Below, in pieces: positions 45,329 to 53,728 of a stretch of 64,000 bases of DNA; within the stretch, counting starts at the first letter, position 1, and every line of letters starts with the position of its first letter. The stretch comes from Myxococcota bacterium (GTDB lineage Bacteria; Myxococcota_A; UBA796; JAFGLY01). The notes beneath the pieces are model-generated. The model worked only from the letters and a program-made list of their open reading frames with translations. It made no database searches and was not told where the DNA came from. The position numbers were made by a program, and so were the translations under genes. The stretch spans positions 62,001 through 126,000 of the forward strand of contig JAJRWT010000027.1 of NCBI GenBank assembly GCA_024276675.1, in the 5' to 3' direction.

Positions 45329-46644
45329 TCACACCACGCGATGCCCGCTGCTCAGCCTGTCTGGCGACCTGCGACGCAGTATGAAAAATGGCAGAATGGA
45401 AACCAAAATGGAACACGGTACGGAAGAAGATGCACATCCACAACCCACCTCGGACTCGATGGTGGCCATGTCCTCGCCGCCAGTGTCGATCCAGGTCTCG
45501 TAACCCTCACCAGCCAGGGATATTTCCAGTGAAGGGTTGGCAGGATCGTTGGAGACGATCATCAACGTGCCCACAAAACTCCCCACCGCCTCGGGTGCAA
45601 AGGTGACCACGAGGCCATCATCGCTGTCCTGATCCGCCATGACCGTGTCGGGATAGACATCGAAATAGGGGGATCCAGATATTCCGGCAGTGCCCTGGAG
45701 GATGGTGGCCCCCAGGTTTGAGAGAGAGACATTCCAGGTTTCAGCCATGCCCACTCAAGGGCACCGAAATCATGGCTCAGCTCCGGAGTCTCGATGACCG
45801 GCAGGGAGAAGCTGTACTCCACGGGTTCGAAGGGATCCAGGAAGGCGGCAGAGTCCATCTCTATGGGGATATCGAAACTTGCGACGTCGTAACAACCGAT
45901 GATGTCGATACAAACCTGGATGGTGGGAGTGATCAGGAGATCCATCCTGCTGTCCCAGTCAGCCACGTACTCGCTTTGCACCTGGAGAAGACCATCCCCG
46001 GGAACATCCATCAACACCGTCTGCCCCTCTGATTCCATGAAGGTTCCGTTGTCGTGCTCAACGTAGGCTCCTGCCAGAGTCGTCTCCAGGAAGATGCTCA
46101 GGTCCACGTTCAGAGCGATGGTCACGCCGGAGAAAGGCACGTACTGAACCTGAAACATCTGGGTGCCTTCGCCGTAGCTGTCAAGGTACACGGCATCGGG
46201 ATCGGCTCCGTCCAACAAGAGGGGATCGAAGCCAAGCTCGCTCGTCACCTCCAACTGCCTGCTGTCCACCTGCCATTCACCCTCGTAGCCCAGCAGGTCC
46301 AGCTTGAGATAGGTTACGGCCGCAAGCTCACCCCGGGAGACCAGCCAACCGGAACCTGGTACTCCCTGCCACGCGAGGGTGAGAGCCTGGGGCCATGTGA
46401 GATCAGCCGTGGCGTCCATGCCCACCTGAACATCCTGACTTGCTTCGAGAGCAAAGTTGACCGAGACAAAAGTACCCTCGGGCAGGTAGCCCGTTTCGTA
46501 TATGGCTCCCTGGAGGAGCGGCACTTCATCGTAGAGCGACAAGTCCACCGGTTCAGCCGAACTGGCCATGGACGCAGGGGAAAAGAAAAAACTTGCGAGA
46601 CAGGCCGACATCGCGAACATGGCTTTTCCGATCATGAGCCCCAT
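45329..46644 (-). pseudogene. Frameshifted surface protein with ASH-like domain and MYXO-CTERM-like tail
   Basis: Two overlapping frames read as one gene. The 5' part (start near 46644 or 46635) encodes an exported beta-rich protein through ETPELSHDFGALE, then turns to nonsense WAWLKPG. The 3' frame picks up at once with GMAETWNVSLSNLGATILQG. This is the remainder of an ASH/choice-of-anchor-D domain, which continues to GLVVTFAPEAVGSFVGTL, ending in VGCGCASSSVPCSILVSILP and RRR. Adding one G (one C on the plus strand) at about 45752, turning GAGTGGGC into GAGGTGGGC, restores one frame of 438 residues. It is either a true inactivating deletion or a sequencing error. The tail is MYXO-CTERM-like. 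Confidence 0.8.
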
Positions 46645-46759
46645 CCAGGCGGGAATGAATGTTGACACTATTCTTACAGTTTGTCTCTCCGAGATCCAGT
46701 GTTTCGGAAGTGTGGCGGCGGATGGTACCGACCAACCCTGGTTTCAGCCCAACACGGCT

Positions 46760-47695
46760 TCAAGTCCGCTTCCGAACTCGCACCCCCGCCTCCGCGTCCA
46801 TATCCAGGATCCTGCACAGTTCCCTCCATTCTCTTCCAGACAGGCCAAGCTCGACGATATCCGGCTCCTGCCCCCTCAGCAGGCTCTTGAGAGCCTCAAT
46901 CTGCTGACGAGAAACGGTGAATGCCTCCAGGCGGTAGTCCCGGAAGGCTTCCCAGGAAAGTGGCACCCAGGATTGGACAATGTCGGCAAGTACGTCTGCG
47001 TAGACACGTATTTCACGCTGAGCGTGGGGATGGGTGCGCAGGGCCAGGAAGTGCAGCAGGTTGTGAAGGTCGATCTTCCAGTACCACTGTGTATAGAAAC
47101 CCAGGTTCAGGTTCAACCTGGCCAACTCCCGCGCCAGGCCATGTTCGTTCAGGAGCCGTTCGTAGGAGGCGTAGGCGCGCAACGAGTGTTCTCGCAGGAT
47201 ATCCAGGACCCTGCTTGCCTCCGCGGCGTCCAATACGGCGCCTCTCCCCTGCCGGTTGCGTCTTGACTGGCGTGCCAGGTCCGGCTGGGCAGGGACATAG
47301 AACTCCCCATCGAGAATCGAGTAGCGAGCGCTCATCTCGTTCACGCTGGCGGTGCGATGCCTGATCCACTGCCTGGCGACGAATATGGGAAGCTTCACAT
47401 GTAGCTTTATCTCGCACATTTCAAAGGGCGTGGTGTGACGATGGCGCATCAGGTAACGGATGAGCCCCCTGTCATCCCTCACGGAACGGGTGCCGGAGCC
47501 AAAGGACACACGCGCCGCCTGAACCACGGCAGCATCTCCCCCCATGTAGTCCACCACTCGTATGAAACCGTGATCCAGACACGGAAATACTTGCTGCAAC
47601 GCCGACTCCATGGCCGGGACCGTGGGGCGTAGCGTGCTCACTGCCGGGTCCTGCTGCCCCGTGTCCCCGAGATTTGCAGTGTTGTCGGTGTTCAT
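46760..47695 (-). CDS. thyX: Flavin-dependent thymidylate synthase
   Basis: A 311-residue enzyme making dTMP from dUMP with FAD, NADPH and methylene-tetrahydrofolate, replacing ThyA. The ThyX motif RHRxxS is intact at residues 112-117 (RQWIRHRTASVNEMSARYS). TTPFEMCEIKLHVKLPIFVA, YVPAQPDLARQS and WKIDLHNLLHFLALRTHPHAQ follow the family. A C-terminal extension of about 60 residues is longer than in short ThyX enzymes. The ATG at 47695 has AGGA about nine bases upstream; the frame is open further upstream without similarity. It is divergent from the small protein at 47921. Confidence 0.95.
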   Translation of the reverse strand: MNTDNTANLGDTGQQDPAVSTLRPTVPAMESALQQVFPCLDHGFIRVVDYMGGDAAVVQAARVSFGSGTRSVRDDRGLIRYLMRHRHTTPFEMCEIKLHVKLPIFVARQWIRHRTASVNEMSARYSILDGEFYVPAQPDLARQSRRNRQGRGAVLDAAEASRVLDILREHSLRAYASYERLLNEHGLARELARLNLNLGFYTQWYWKIDLHNLLHFLALRTHPHAQREIRVYADVLADIVQSWVPLSWEAFRDYRLEAFTVSRQQIEALKSLLRGQEPDIVELGLSGREWRELCRILDMDAEAGVRVRKRT

Positions 47696-47745
47696 CTCTT
47701 GATCCTCCACGAAACTGCCGCAGCAACACCCGGAATCCCTGGCAC

Positions 47746-47762
47746 ATGGTCTTGAAGACCGT
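47746..47762. other. Inverted repeat between thyX and the divergent small gene
   Basis: The segment atGGTCTTgAAGACCgt is a perfect 6-1-6 palindrome. It can be extended to 9 bp with one wobble pair. It lies in the 225-base region between divergent genes, about 50 bases upstream of the thyX ATG. The size and place would suit a dimer-bound operator, but a chance palindrome is possible. Confidence 0.35.
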
Positions 47763-47920
47763 GGATCTGGTCCGCGATGGAAAATGCGCCCGTGATAGAA
47801 TGGGCATCCCGAAGGCGAAGTAACCCAAAGAGGCCAGCCTTCATCCACGCTCCCTTCAGCCCGTGTGAAGGGCCAGTGTTGGAAGAGCTTCCCATCAAGC
47901 CCTGAACCACGAGGCAAGCG

Positions 47921-48367
47921 GTGCTTGGTTCCAGTGCCCGACTTCCCAGGTTGCTTCTGCTGGACCATGGTATCAAGCGACGCTTGGCCATGGCGGACGC
48001 TCTCAACGACAGCTTCGATCCCTACATCCTTGCGGCTGGCCAGGACGTACTTCGTCATGCCCGAGCAGAGCGCCCCCACATGATCCTGCTGGTGGTTCAT
48101 CCGTACAGACCCAGCCGCAGCTACAATCTCTGTCGCAGTCTCAAAACCTCCACAAGGCCACTGGAGCTGGTTGCACTGGTGAACCTGTACGCTCCGTCAC
48201 GCAAGGCCGGAGCAGTCATGGGCCGTTTCCTGGCCGATGCCTTCTACCAGGGGCCGGACCACTATCCCATCCTCTGCTCTTTCGTGCGAAGGGCCTGGGC
48301 CGAACAGCACCATGTCTACGTGGCCAACCGTCCCGGTTGGCAAATACGAGCATTGCTGGGCGGATAG
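47921..48367 (+). CDS. Small protein with receiver-like fold, function unknown
   Basis: A 148-residue protein. RLLLLDHGIKRRLAMADALN then PYILAAGQDVLRHARAERPH and MILLVVHPYRPSRSYNLCRSL has the strand-helix rhythm of a response-regulator receiver. The usual acidic pair after strand 1 is only LDH, and the phospho-accepting Asp after strand 3 is replaced (VVHPYRP). It may be a pseudo-receiver. The start is a GTG at 47921 with GAGG about seven bases upstream. It converges on the FHA-activator gene with 33 bases between. Assignment to the receiver fold is by pattern only. Confidence 0.55.
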   Translation: MLGSSARLPRLLLLDHGIKRRLAMADALNDSFDPYILAAGQDVLRHARAERPHMILLVVHPYRPSRSYNLCRSLKTSTRPLELVALVNLYAPSRKAGAVMGRFLADAFYQGPDHYPILCSFVRRAWAEQHHVYVANRPGWQIRALLGG

Positions 48368-48400
48368 CCATCCATACCAATGGCGGTGCGAGCCATCTCC

Positions 48401-49783
48401 CTATTCGGTACTGGACCCGCTGCGGGAAATGCCGTGCTTTTTCAGAAGCCTGGAAATGGACTTGCGGTCCATGTGGGCGGCCCTGGCAGCCTTGCTGATG
48501 TTGCCCCCGTGACGCTCGATGAGGTCCAGGAGGTACTGCCTTTCAAATGCCTCGATGAGACATTCCTTGGCATCCTTGAAGGGAAGCTGCCCAATGGCAC
48601 GACCATCCATGAGTCTACCCAGTGGATCGCTGCGCTGCTTTGCAACGGGTGAAGAAGCCCGCAGAGCTTCGGGCAGTGCGTCCAGCGTGACCCGCGGTCC
48701 ATCGCAAAAGGGAAGAGAGCGCTCCAGGACATTGGCCAACTCGCGAACGTTGCCGGGCCAGCGGTAGGACTCGAAAAGAAGGGCCACCTCGGGAGATATC
48801 CCCACCACTCCAGGATTGTGTTTTGCGTTCCGGATGATGTGATCCACAAGGAGCGAAATATCCTCTACGTGATCACGAAGTGGTGGGAGCTGGATTTCCA
48901 CAACCGCCAGACGGTAGTACAGATCCGGCCTGAATCGCCCGGCGTCCACTTCTTCGCGAAGATCCCGATTGGTGGCGGCCACGACCCGGACATCCACTGA
49001 TCGCACTCGCCCGGAGCCCACACGGCGAACCTCGCGCTGTTCCAGGACCCGGAGCAGCTTGGGCTGGAGATTGAGGGGCAGTTCGCCGATTTCGTCAAGG
49101 AACAGCGTGCCACCATGAGCCAGTTCGAAGACCCCGTGCCTTGCTGCCACGGCACCGGTGAAGGCCCCGCGTTCATGACCGAACAGCTCGCTTTCAATGA
49201 GGCTTTCCGATGCTGCTCCACAATCGAAGACCACGAAGGGACCTCGTTCGGGAACGGAACGTTTATGAATGGCTCTGCAGGCCAGTTCCTTGCCCGTGCC
49301 GGTCTCACCACTCACCAGTACAGTGAGATCCGTGGGTGCCACCCTTTCCAGTATTCCAAAAACCTCTCGCATGACCATCGAAGCGCCCACCATGCCTTCG
49401 AATCGGTCCTCGGATGAGGGAAGGACTTCGATGACCTGATCTGCTGGGCTGAAAACCAGCTCGGTCTGGCCAACCTTGAAGCGTGTATCCGGCGCCAGGT
49501 ACACCTCTCTGACCTTCACAGGCCCCATGAAGGTACCGTTGGTGGAACCGAGATCGCGGAGGATCACGCCATCACGCTCCCTGACCACTTCGGCGTGATG
49601 CCTGGACACCGTGGAATCATTCAGGGTGATGTCGTTGTCCCCCTGAGTGCCGACCCTGATGATGTCGCGATTTACAAGCCATGATTGGCCGGAGTTGTTC
49701 CCGGATACGCAGGTGATCCTGCCACGTCGTAGATGGAGCTGCCGTGGCCTGGCGCTGCCCAGCGTGGTGGTAATCTCAGCCAT
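48401..49783 (-). CDS. FHA-domain sigma-54 enhancer-binding activator
   Basis: A 460-residue regulator. The N-terminal FHA domain (about residues 35-115) has [15 protein letters not shown] and DLGSTNGTF, the phospho-Thr binding set. The AAA+ sigma-54 activator domain has GETGTGKE at 159-166, the sigma-54 loop GAFTGA at 206-211, [13 protein letters not shown] and [10 protein letters not shown] Fis-type helix-turn-helix ends the protein ([18 protein letters not shown]). FHA-fused activators are typical of myxobacteria and respond to Ser/Thr kinases. The ATG at 49783 has GGTGG five bases upstream; a GTG at 49792 is an alternative. It follows the NtrC-type regulator after 38 bases. Confidence 0.93.
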   Translation of the reverse strand: MAEITTTLGSARPRQLHLRRGRITCVSGNNSGQSWLVNRDIIRVGTQGDNDITLNDSTVSRHHAEVVRERDGVILRDLGSTNGTFMGPVKVREVYLAPDTRFKVGQTELVFSPADQVIEVLPSSEDRFEGMVGASMVMREVFGILERVAPTDLTVLVSGETGTGKELACRAIHKRSVPERGPFVVFDCGAASESLIESELFGHERGAFTGAVAARHGVFELAHGGTLFLDEIGELPLNLQPKLLRVLEQREVRRVGSGRVRSVDVRVVAATNRDLREEVDAGRFRPDLYYRLAVVEIQLPPLRDHVEDISLLVDHIIRNAKHNPGVVGISPEVALLFESYRWPGNVRELANVLERSLPFCDGPRVTLDALPEALRASSPVAKQRSDPLGRLMDGRAIGQLPFKDAKECLIEAFERQYLLDLIERHGGNISKAARAAHMDRKSISRLLKKHGISRSGSSTE

Positions 49784-49821
49784 GCCTGCCACCCCTGTAG
49801 AACGCTGTTTGAGAGGGATCC

Positions 49822-51267
49822 CTACTGTCGAGGATCAGTTTCATCGAGGCTGATCCGTGTCCGCTTCATCAGGCGCTGGATGCTCTTTCGGTCAATGCCC
49901 GCTGCCCTGGCCGCCTTTGAGATGTTGCCACCATGGCCCTCCAGCAGATGAGAGATATAGTCTCGCTCGAAATGTTCCAGCCATAGCCTCTTGGCGCGCT
50001 TGTATGGAAGGTCATGCCGAATGGATGGAGTTCCAGAAGATCGCCCTGCCGGGGCGGATTCCTGCGCTGGTTCCCGGTGGCATCGAGCCCTTGCCATCTG
50101 GAGAAATGCCGGTAGATCGTCTACTCCCACCGATGGCCCGGGGGCCAGTGCCACCAGGTACTGGCAGCAATTCAACAGCTCTCTCACGTTTCCGGGCCAT
50201 GAATAGGATTCGAGGATTTCCATGATCTGGGTCGGCACGTGAAGCTGACCTCGTCGAGAGGTGGCCAGCAGGCGCTCCATGAAGTGCTTTGCCAGCAACG
50301 GGACATCCCCCGGGCGATCCCGCAAGGGTGGCAGTTGGATCCTGACGATGTTTATCCTGTGGTAGAGATCCTCTCGGAATCGACCTTCGGATATTGCCTG
50401 TTCCAGGTCGCGATTGGTGGCAGCAAGGACGCGGAGATCTGCAGTGCGCAGGCTGGCACCGCCGACGCGCCGATATTCACCCTCCTGCAACAAGCGCAGG
50501 AACTTGACCTGCATGGCCGGACCCAGTTCCCCGATCTCGTCCAGAAAGAAAGTGCCACTGTCAGCGGCTTCCACGAGCCCCCGCCTGGTGGCGCCGGCAC
50601 CGGTGAAGGCACCCTTTTCGTGTCCGAAAAGCTCAGACTCCATGAGGTTCTGCGGAATTGCACCGCAATCGACGGGAACAAACGGCTTGTCGTGCCTGAG
50701 CGACATTCGATGGATGGCCCGGGCCACCACTTCCTTGCCGGTACCACTCTCACCGGTGATGAGTACTCCAAGGTCGGTCGGAGCTATTCGGCGAATCATG
50801 TCGAGAACCCGCATCATGGGTGCCGAGGTACCGACGATGCCCGCGGATTCGTCGTTCTGACCGAGCTGCTGCCTCAGACGCTGGTTTTCGTCACGAAGAC
50901 GCTGGGTGGCCAGGGCACGATCCAGCACGATTAGCAACTGGTCGTTGGTAAAGGGCTTTGCCACGTAGTCCCACGCACCCTTCTTGATGGCCTGGATAGC
51001 GGTTTCCAGTGTGGCGTAGGCGGTGATCAGCACCACCGGCACGTTGGGGTGGAGATCCTTGCTCCTTGCCAGAATCTCCATTCCTCCCACTCCAGGCATC
51101 ATCAGATCGGTGATGACGACGTCTGGACGAAAACGATCCAGTGCCACCAGGCCCTCTTCCCCACTGGCGGCCAGCGTGGGCTCGTAGCCGGCGCTCTGCA
51201 GCAGCCTTCGAAGGGTGTCCAGCAACGCGGGTTCGTCGTCTATACACAGTATCTGCGGTTGGTTCAT
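49822..51267 (-). CDS. NtrC-family response regulator, sigma-54 dependent
   Basis: A 481-residue regulator. The receiver domain has the phospho-accepting Asp54 (DVVITDLMMPG), DDEP at the start and Lys104 in YVAKPF. The AAA+ domain has GESGTGKE at 172-179, GAFTGA at 219-224, [13 protein letters not shown] and [10 protein letters not shown] Fis-type helix-turn-helix ([18 protein letters not shown]) is almost identical to that of the FHA activator downstream, so the two may share targets. The ATG at 51267 overlaps the stop of the histidine kinase (ATGA), so kinase and regulator are translationally coupled partners. Confidence 0.95.
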   Translation of the reverse strand: MNQPQILCIDDEPALLDTLRRLLQSAGYEPTLAASGEEGLVALDRFRPDVVITDLMMPGVGGMEILARSKDLHPNVPVVLITAYATLETAIQAIKKGAWDYVAKPFTNDQLLIVLDRALATQRLRDENQRLRQQLGQNDESAGIVGTSAPMMRVLDMIRRIAPTDLGVLITGESGTGKEVVARAIHRMSLRHDKPFVPVDCGAIPQNLMESELFGHEKGAFTGAGATRRGLVEAADSGTFFLDEIGELGPAMQVKFLRLLQEGEYRRVGGASLRTADLRVLAATNRDLEQAISEGRFREDLYHRINIVRIQLPPLRDRPGDVPLLAKHFMERLLATSRRGQLHVPTQIMEILESYSWPGNVRELLNCCQYLVALAPGPSVGVDDLPAFLQMARARCHREPAQESAPAGRSSGTPSIRHDLPYKRAKRLWLEHFERDYISHLLEGHGGNISKAARAAGIDRKSIQRLMKRTRISLDETDPRQ

Positions 51268-52433
51268 GTGGCATTCGGGGGCATTGATTCCTGGTCCTGT
51301 GATCCATCTATCATGTCGTGGTCGCCTGGTGGCAAAGACATCACGAAGCGTGCCCCGCCCTCGGGACGATCTTCCACGTGCACGCTGCCTCCGTGCTCGG
51401 TGACTATGCCGTACACCAGCGAGAGCCCGAGACCAGCACCCTTGCCGATGGGCATGGTGGTGAAGAAGGGATCGAACACGCGAATACGTTGCTCCGGTGG
51501 AACCCCCGGGCCATTGTCATCCACGATTATGCGCAGGTGGGGATCCAGCTCCCCCGGCTCGAGAAGCGATAGCTTTACCCATCCTCCGGGGCCCGCTGCC
51601 TGCATGGCGTTCTTGAGCAGGTTGAACACTACCTGCTCAAGGCGATCCCGATTGCCCCTTACCATCATGGAGTCAGGCAGGTCCGTTTCAAGCCGAATGC
51701 CCTCATCCCTGGCCTTGTGGGCCAACAGGTTGATGGTCAACCTGCACACCTCCACCAGGTCCAGGAGGGCTTTTTCAAGAGAGCCCGAACGCCGTCCGAA
51801 GGTGAGGAGATCACCGGTTACCGTCTGGATGCGTCGAGCCTGGTGGACCATCACCTCCAGGTCCTCTATGACATCCGGATCCAGGCCCTCTTCGTCGGCG
51901 ATGCTGCAAAGATAGCTTGCCCGGGCCAGTATGACGCCGGTGGGATTATTGACTTCGTGGGCCACACCGGCAGCCAGCTCCCCGATGCTGGCCAGTTTCT
52001 CCACCTGGAAGAGTTGTTCCTGGGTGTCCCTGAGTGCGACGGATCTCGCTTCAACCTTTGCTTCCAACTCCCTGTTCAAGGCCATGAGTTCTTCTTCCTG
52101 CTTCACGGCGGTCTTGCGCAGGAGTTCAAGGGCTTCTCCCAATTCACGGAGTTCGTCACCTCCCCTGGGCGTAAAGGACTGCCTGAAGCCCTCGCGCGAC
52201 AGCTTCCTCACGTCCTTGGCCATCCTTACGAGGGGTGAGGTGATGAGCCAATCCAGCCCGGCGGCGAACAACAGGCCCGCCACGAGAGCGCCAAGCATGA
52301 AAACAACGATGGCCACGCCGTGGTATCCAGGTCCCCCGGCGTCCAGAACGACGCTGAGGAGGAGCATCTCCACCACGAGAAGCAGGGTCACCAGGGCGGA
52401 TAGCTTCAGCGATATACCGGGCCGTCCGGTCAT
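51264..52433 (-). CDS. Membrane histidine kinase, partner of NtrC-type regulator
   Basis: A 389-residue kinase. Two membrane helices (about residues 10-30 and 40-62) enclose a short external loop of about ten residues. A HAMP-like part (SPLVRMAKDVRKLSREG) and a coiled coil follow. The dimerisation helix has His159 in VAHEVNNPTGV. The catalytic domain has NLLKNAMQAAG, DDNGPGVPP, FDPFFTTMPIGKGAGLGL. With almost no sensor outside and no PAS domain, the signal probably comes through the membrane or from a partner, perhaps the ferredoxin encoded just upstream. The start is ATG 52433 (or TTG 52442). It overlaps the regulator gene by four bases. Confidence 0.92.
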   Translation of the reverse strand: MTGRPGISLKLSALVTLLLVVEMLLLSVVLDAGGPGYHGVAIVVFMLGALVAGLLFAAGLDWLITSPLVRMAKDVRKLSREGFRQSFTPRGGDELRELGEALELLRKTAVKQEEELMALNRELEAKVEARSVALRDTQEQLFQVEKLASIGELAAGVAHEVNNPTGVILARASYLCSIADEEGLDPDVIEDLEVMVHQARRIQTVTGDLLTFGRRSGSLEKALLDLVEVCRLTINLLAHKARDEGIRLETDLPDSMMVRGNRDRLEQVVFNLLKNAMQAAGPGGWVKLSLLEPGELDPHLRIIVDDNGPGVPPEQRIRVFDPFFTTMPIGKGAGLGLSLVYGIVTEHGGSVHVEDRPEGGARFVMSLPPGDHDMIDGSQDQESMPPNAT

Positions 52434-52497
52434 GGAAACCAACCGATGGCTGAATCCAGCCCGGTCCAGGGCCGGCTCGAGGCAAAAAGACGGAGGT

Positions 52498-52986
52498 CTA
52501 CCGCCAGTGAATACAGGTCACAGGACATGCTTCGATGGTGGCCTGCACCATGTCCATGGGCCCATCCTGGGTCAGAACCGTGGCTTTTGCGTCGTCTTTG
52601 AGAGCAAAAACGGTCTCGGCGTACTCGATGCATGTTCCACATCCGATGCACTCCGCTTCGTCGATCACAAGGGTCTTGCCTGCGGCTCTGGCCCTGGCCG
52701 ATTCGTTGTCGACCGGCCCCCGGTATTCGCCTCCGGCTGGTTGCGGCTCATCCTTTCCCACGGGAGCCCCGGGGGCTTCTGCAATCCTTGAGGCAGCTCC
52801 CGAAAACGATCCGGCAACACCTGGCGAAGCTTCCGTTCCCTTCAAGGTGAGTATTTCGCGCCTTAGATCTCGAACAGCCCGTTCCAACTCGCGAATGTCG
52901 GCATTCATGGTGTCAATCTGGAGGTCACGCTGGGCGCATTCGCCGTCTTTCAGGCCAAGAAGCTTCCCTATTGCACGCCTGATCAT
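52498..52986 (-). CDS. [4Fe-4S] ferredoxin with N-terminal coiled coil
   Basis: A 162-residue cytoplasmic protein. Residues 20-50 form a coiled coil (DTMNADIRELERAVRDLRRE). A Gly/Pro/Ala-rich linker follows. The C-terminal 60 residues are a single-cluster ferredoxin with C113-xx-C116-xx-C119 and a distant CP (Cys154) in ACPVTCIHW, ending two residues later. A fifth Cys (158) lies nearby. The coiled-coil-plus-ferredoxin fusion is unusual. The gene precedes the histidine kinase on the same strand by 64 bases, so it could be a redox partner or sensor for it. The ATG at 52986 has GGAG upstream. Confidence 0.85.
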   Translation of the reverse strand: MIRRAIGKLLGLKDGECAQRDLQIDTMNADIRELERAVRDLRREILTLKGTEASPGVAGSFSGAASRIAEAPGAPVGKDEPQPAGGEYRGPVDNESARARAAGKTLVIDEAECIGCGTCIEYAETVFALKDDAKATVLTQDGPMDMVQATIEACPVTCIHWR

Positions 52987-53262
52987 CGTCTTGTACTCCG
53001 TCTGCTGGTCGTTTCAATGGAATTGTGCTTTACAGGCAGGTGGTTTCGACCCTGAAACAGCTCCCTTTTCAAGAGCAGTCCATTCCCTTCCCAGGCAGGC
53101 CCTGCCAAGCGCCATGCAACATGAAGAGAACTTCCATTCCGCTGGCTTGCCAGGACGTTCCCGGGTCGAAAGCGATCCGCTCCCGCCCGGCCGCCCTTCC
53201 AGGACGGAGACAAGATAACACCACATGGAAAACTGGGGAGAGGGCCTGCCCACGGTACAACG

Positions 53263-53697
53263 CTAGCGGCACCGCGCCCGCCCCGATATCGCACTCCAGC
53301 GCCCCCCCTTCAAGGGAACCGCGGAGAGTCTCTTCAGCAACCGACGCCCGGCTGTCCAGGTGGCGACACGCCTGGCATGGTGCCCAACCATTGCGTCAAT
53401 CAACGCCAGTTCCAGGCCCAGCTCGCCCACACCCAGAATGCTCTCCATGAGGAGCATCTTCTGGGAATTCACCAGGAAGTGGAGTTCTCCGTGAACCCAG
53501 ATGGAACCGTCTCGTGCAGCTTGTGCGCCTTGTGGAAACAGGAGTATGTTCCCGGAAGGGGTTCTCCACAGGCGGCCCTTCACCGATGCCGCTACCGGCT
53601 CGCTGTCGGCCAGGATCCAGGCATGGGGCTGCCCACACGTAAAGCTGGCATACACGAAGAGCGGATAGAGCAAAGTTTGGGGAGCCTTGGTCTTCAT
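53263..53697 (-). CDS. Exported protein of unknown function
   Basis: A 144-residue protein with hydrophobic N-terminus TLLYPLFVYASFTC that may be a signal peptide. The mature part includes VKGRLWRTPSGNILLFPQGAQ and GSIWVHGELHFLVNSQKMLL, with a basic C-terminus. No family was recognised. The ATG at 53697 is chosen because it begins the hydrophobic stretch; its ribosome site is weak. It follows the winged-helix gene by 31 bases. The 276 bases between this gene and the ferredoxin hold no other recognisable gene. Confidence 0.5.
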   Translation of the reverse strand: MKTKAPQTLLYPLFVYASFTCGQPHAWILADSEPVAASVKGRLWRTPSGNILLFPQGAQAARDGSIWVHGELHFLVNSQKMLLMESILGVGELGLELALIDAMVGHHARRVATWTAGRRLLKRLSAVPLKGGRWSAISGRARCR

Positions 53698-53728
53698 GGG
53701 GAATACCCGGTCAACAGGAAAAACGAAG

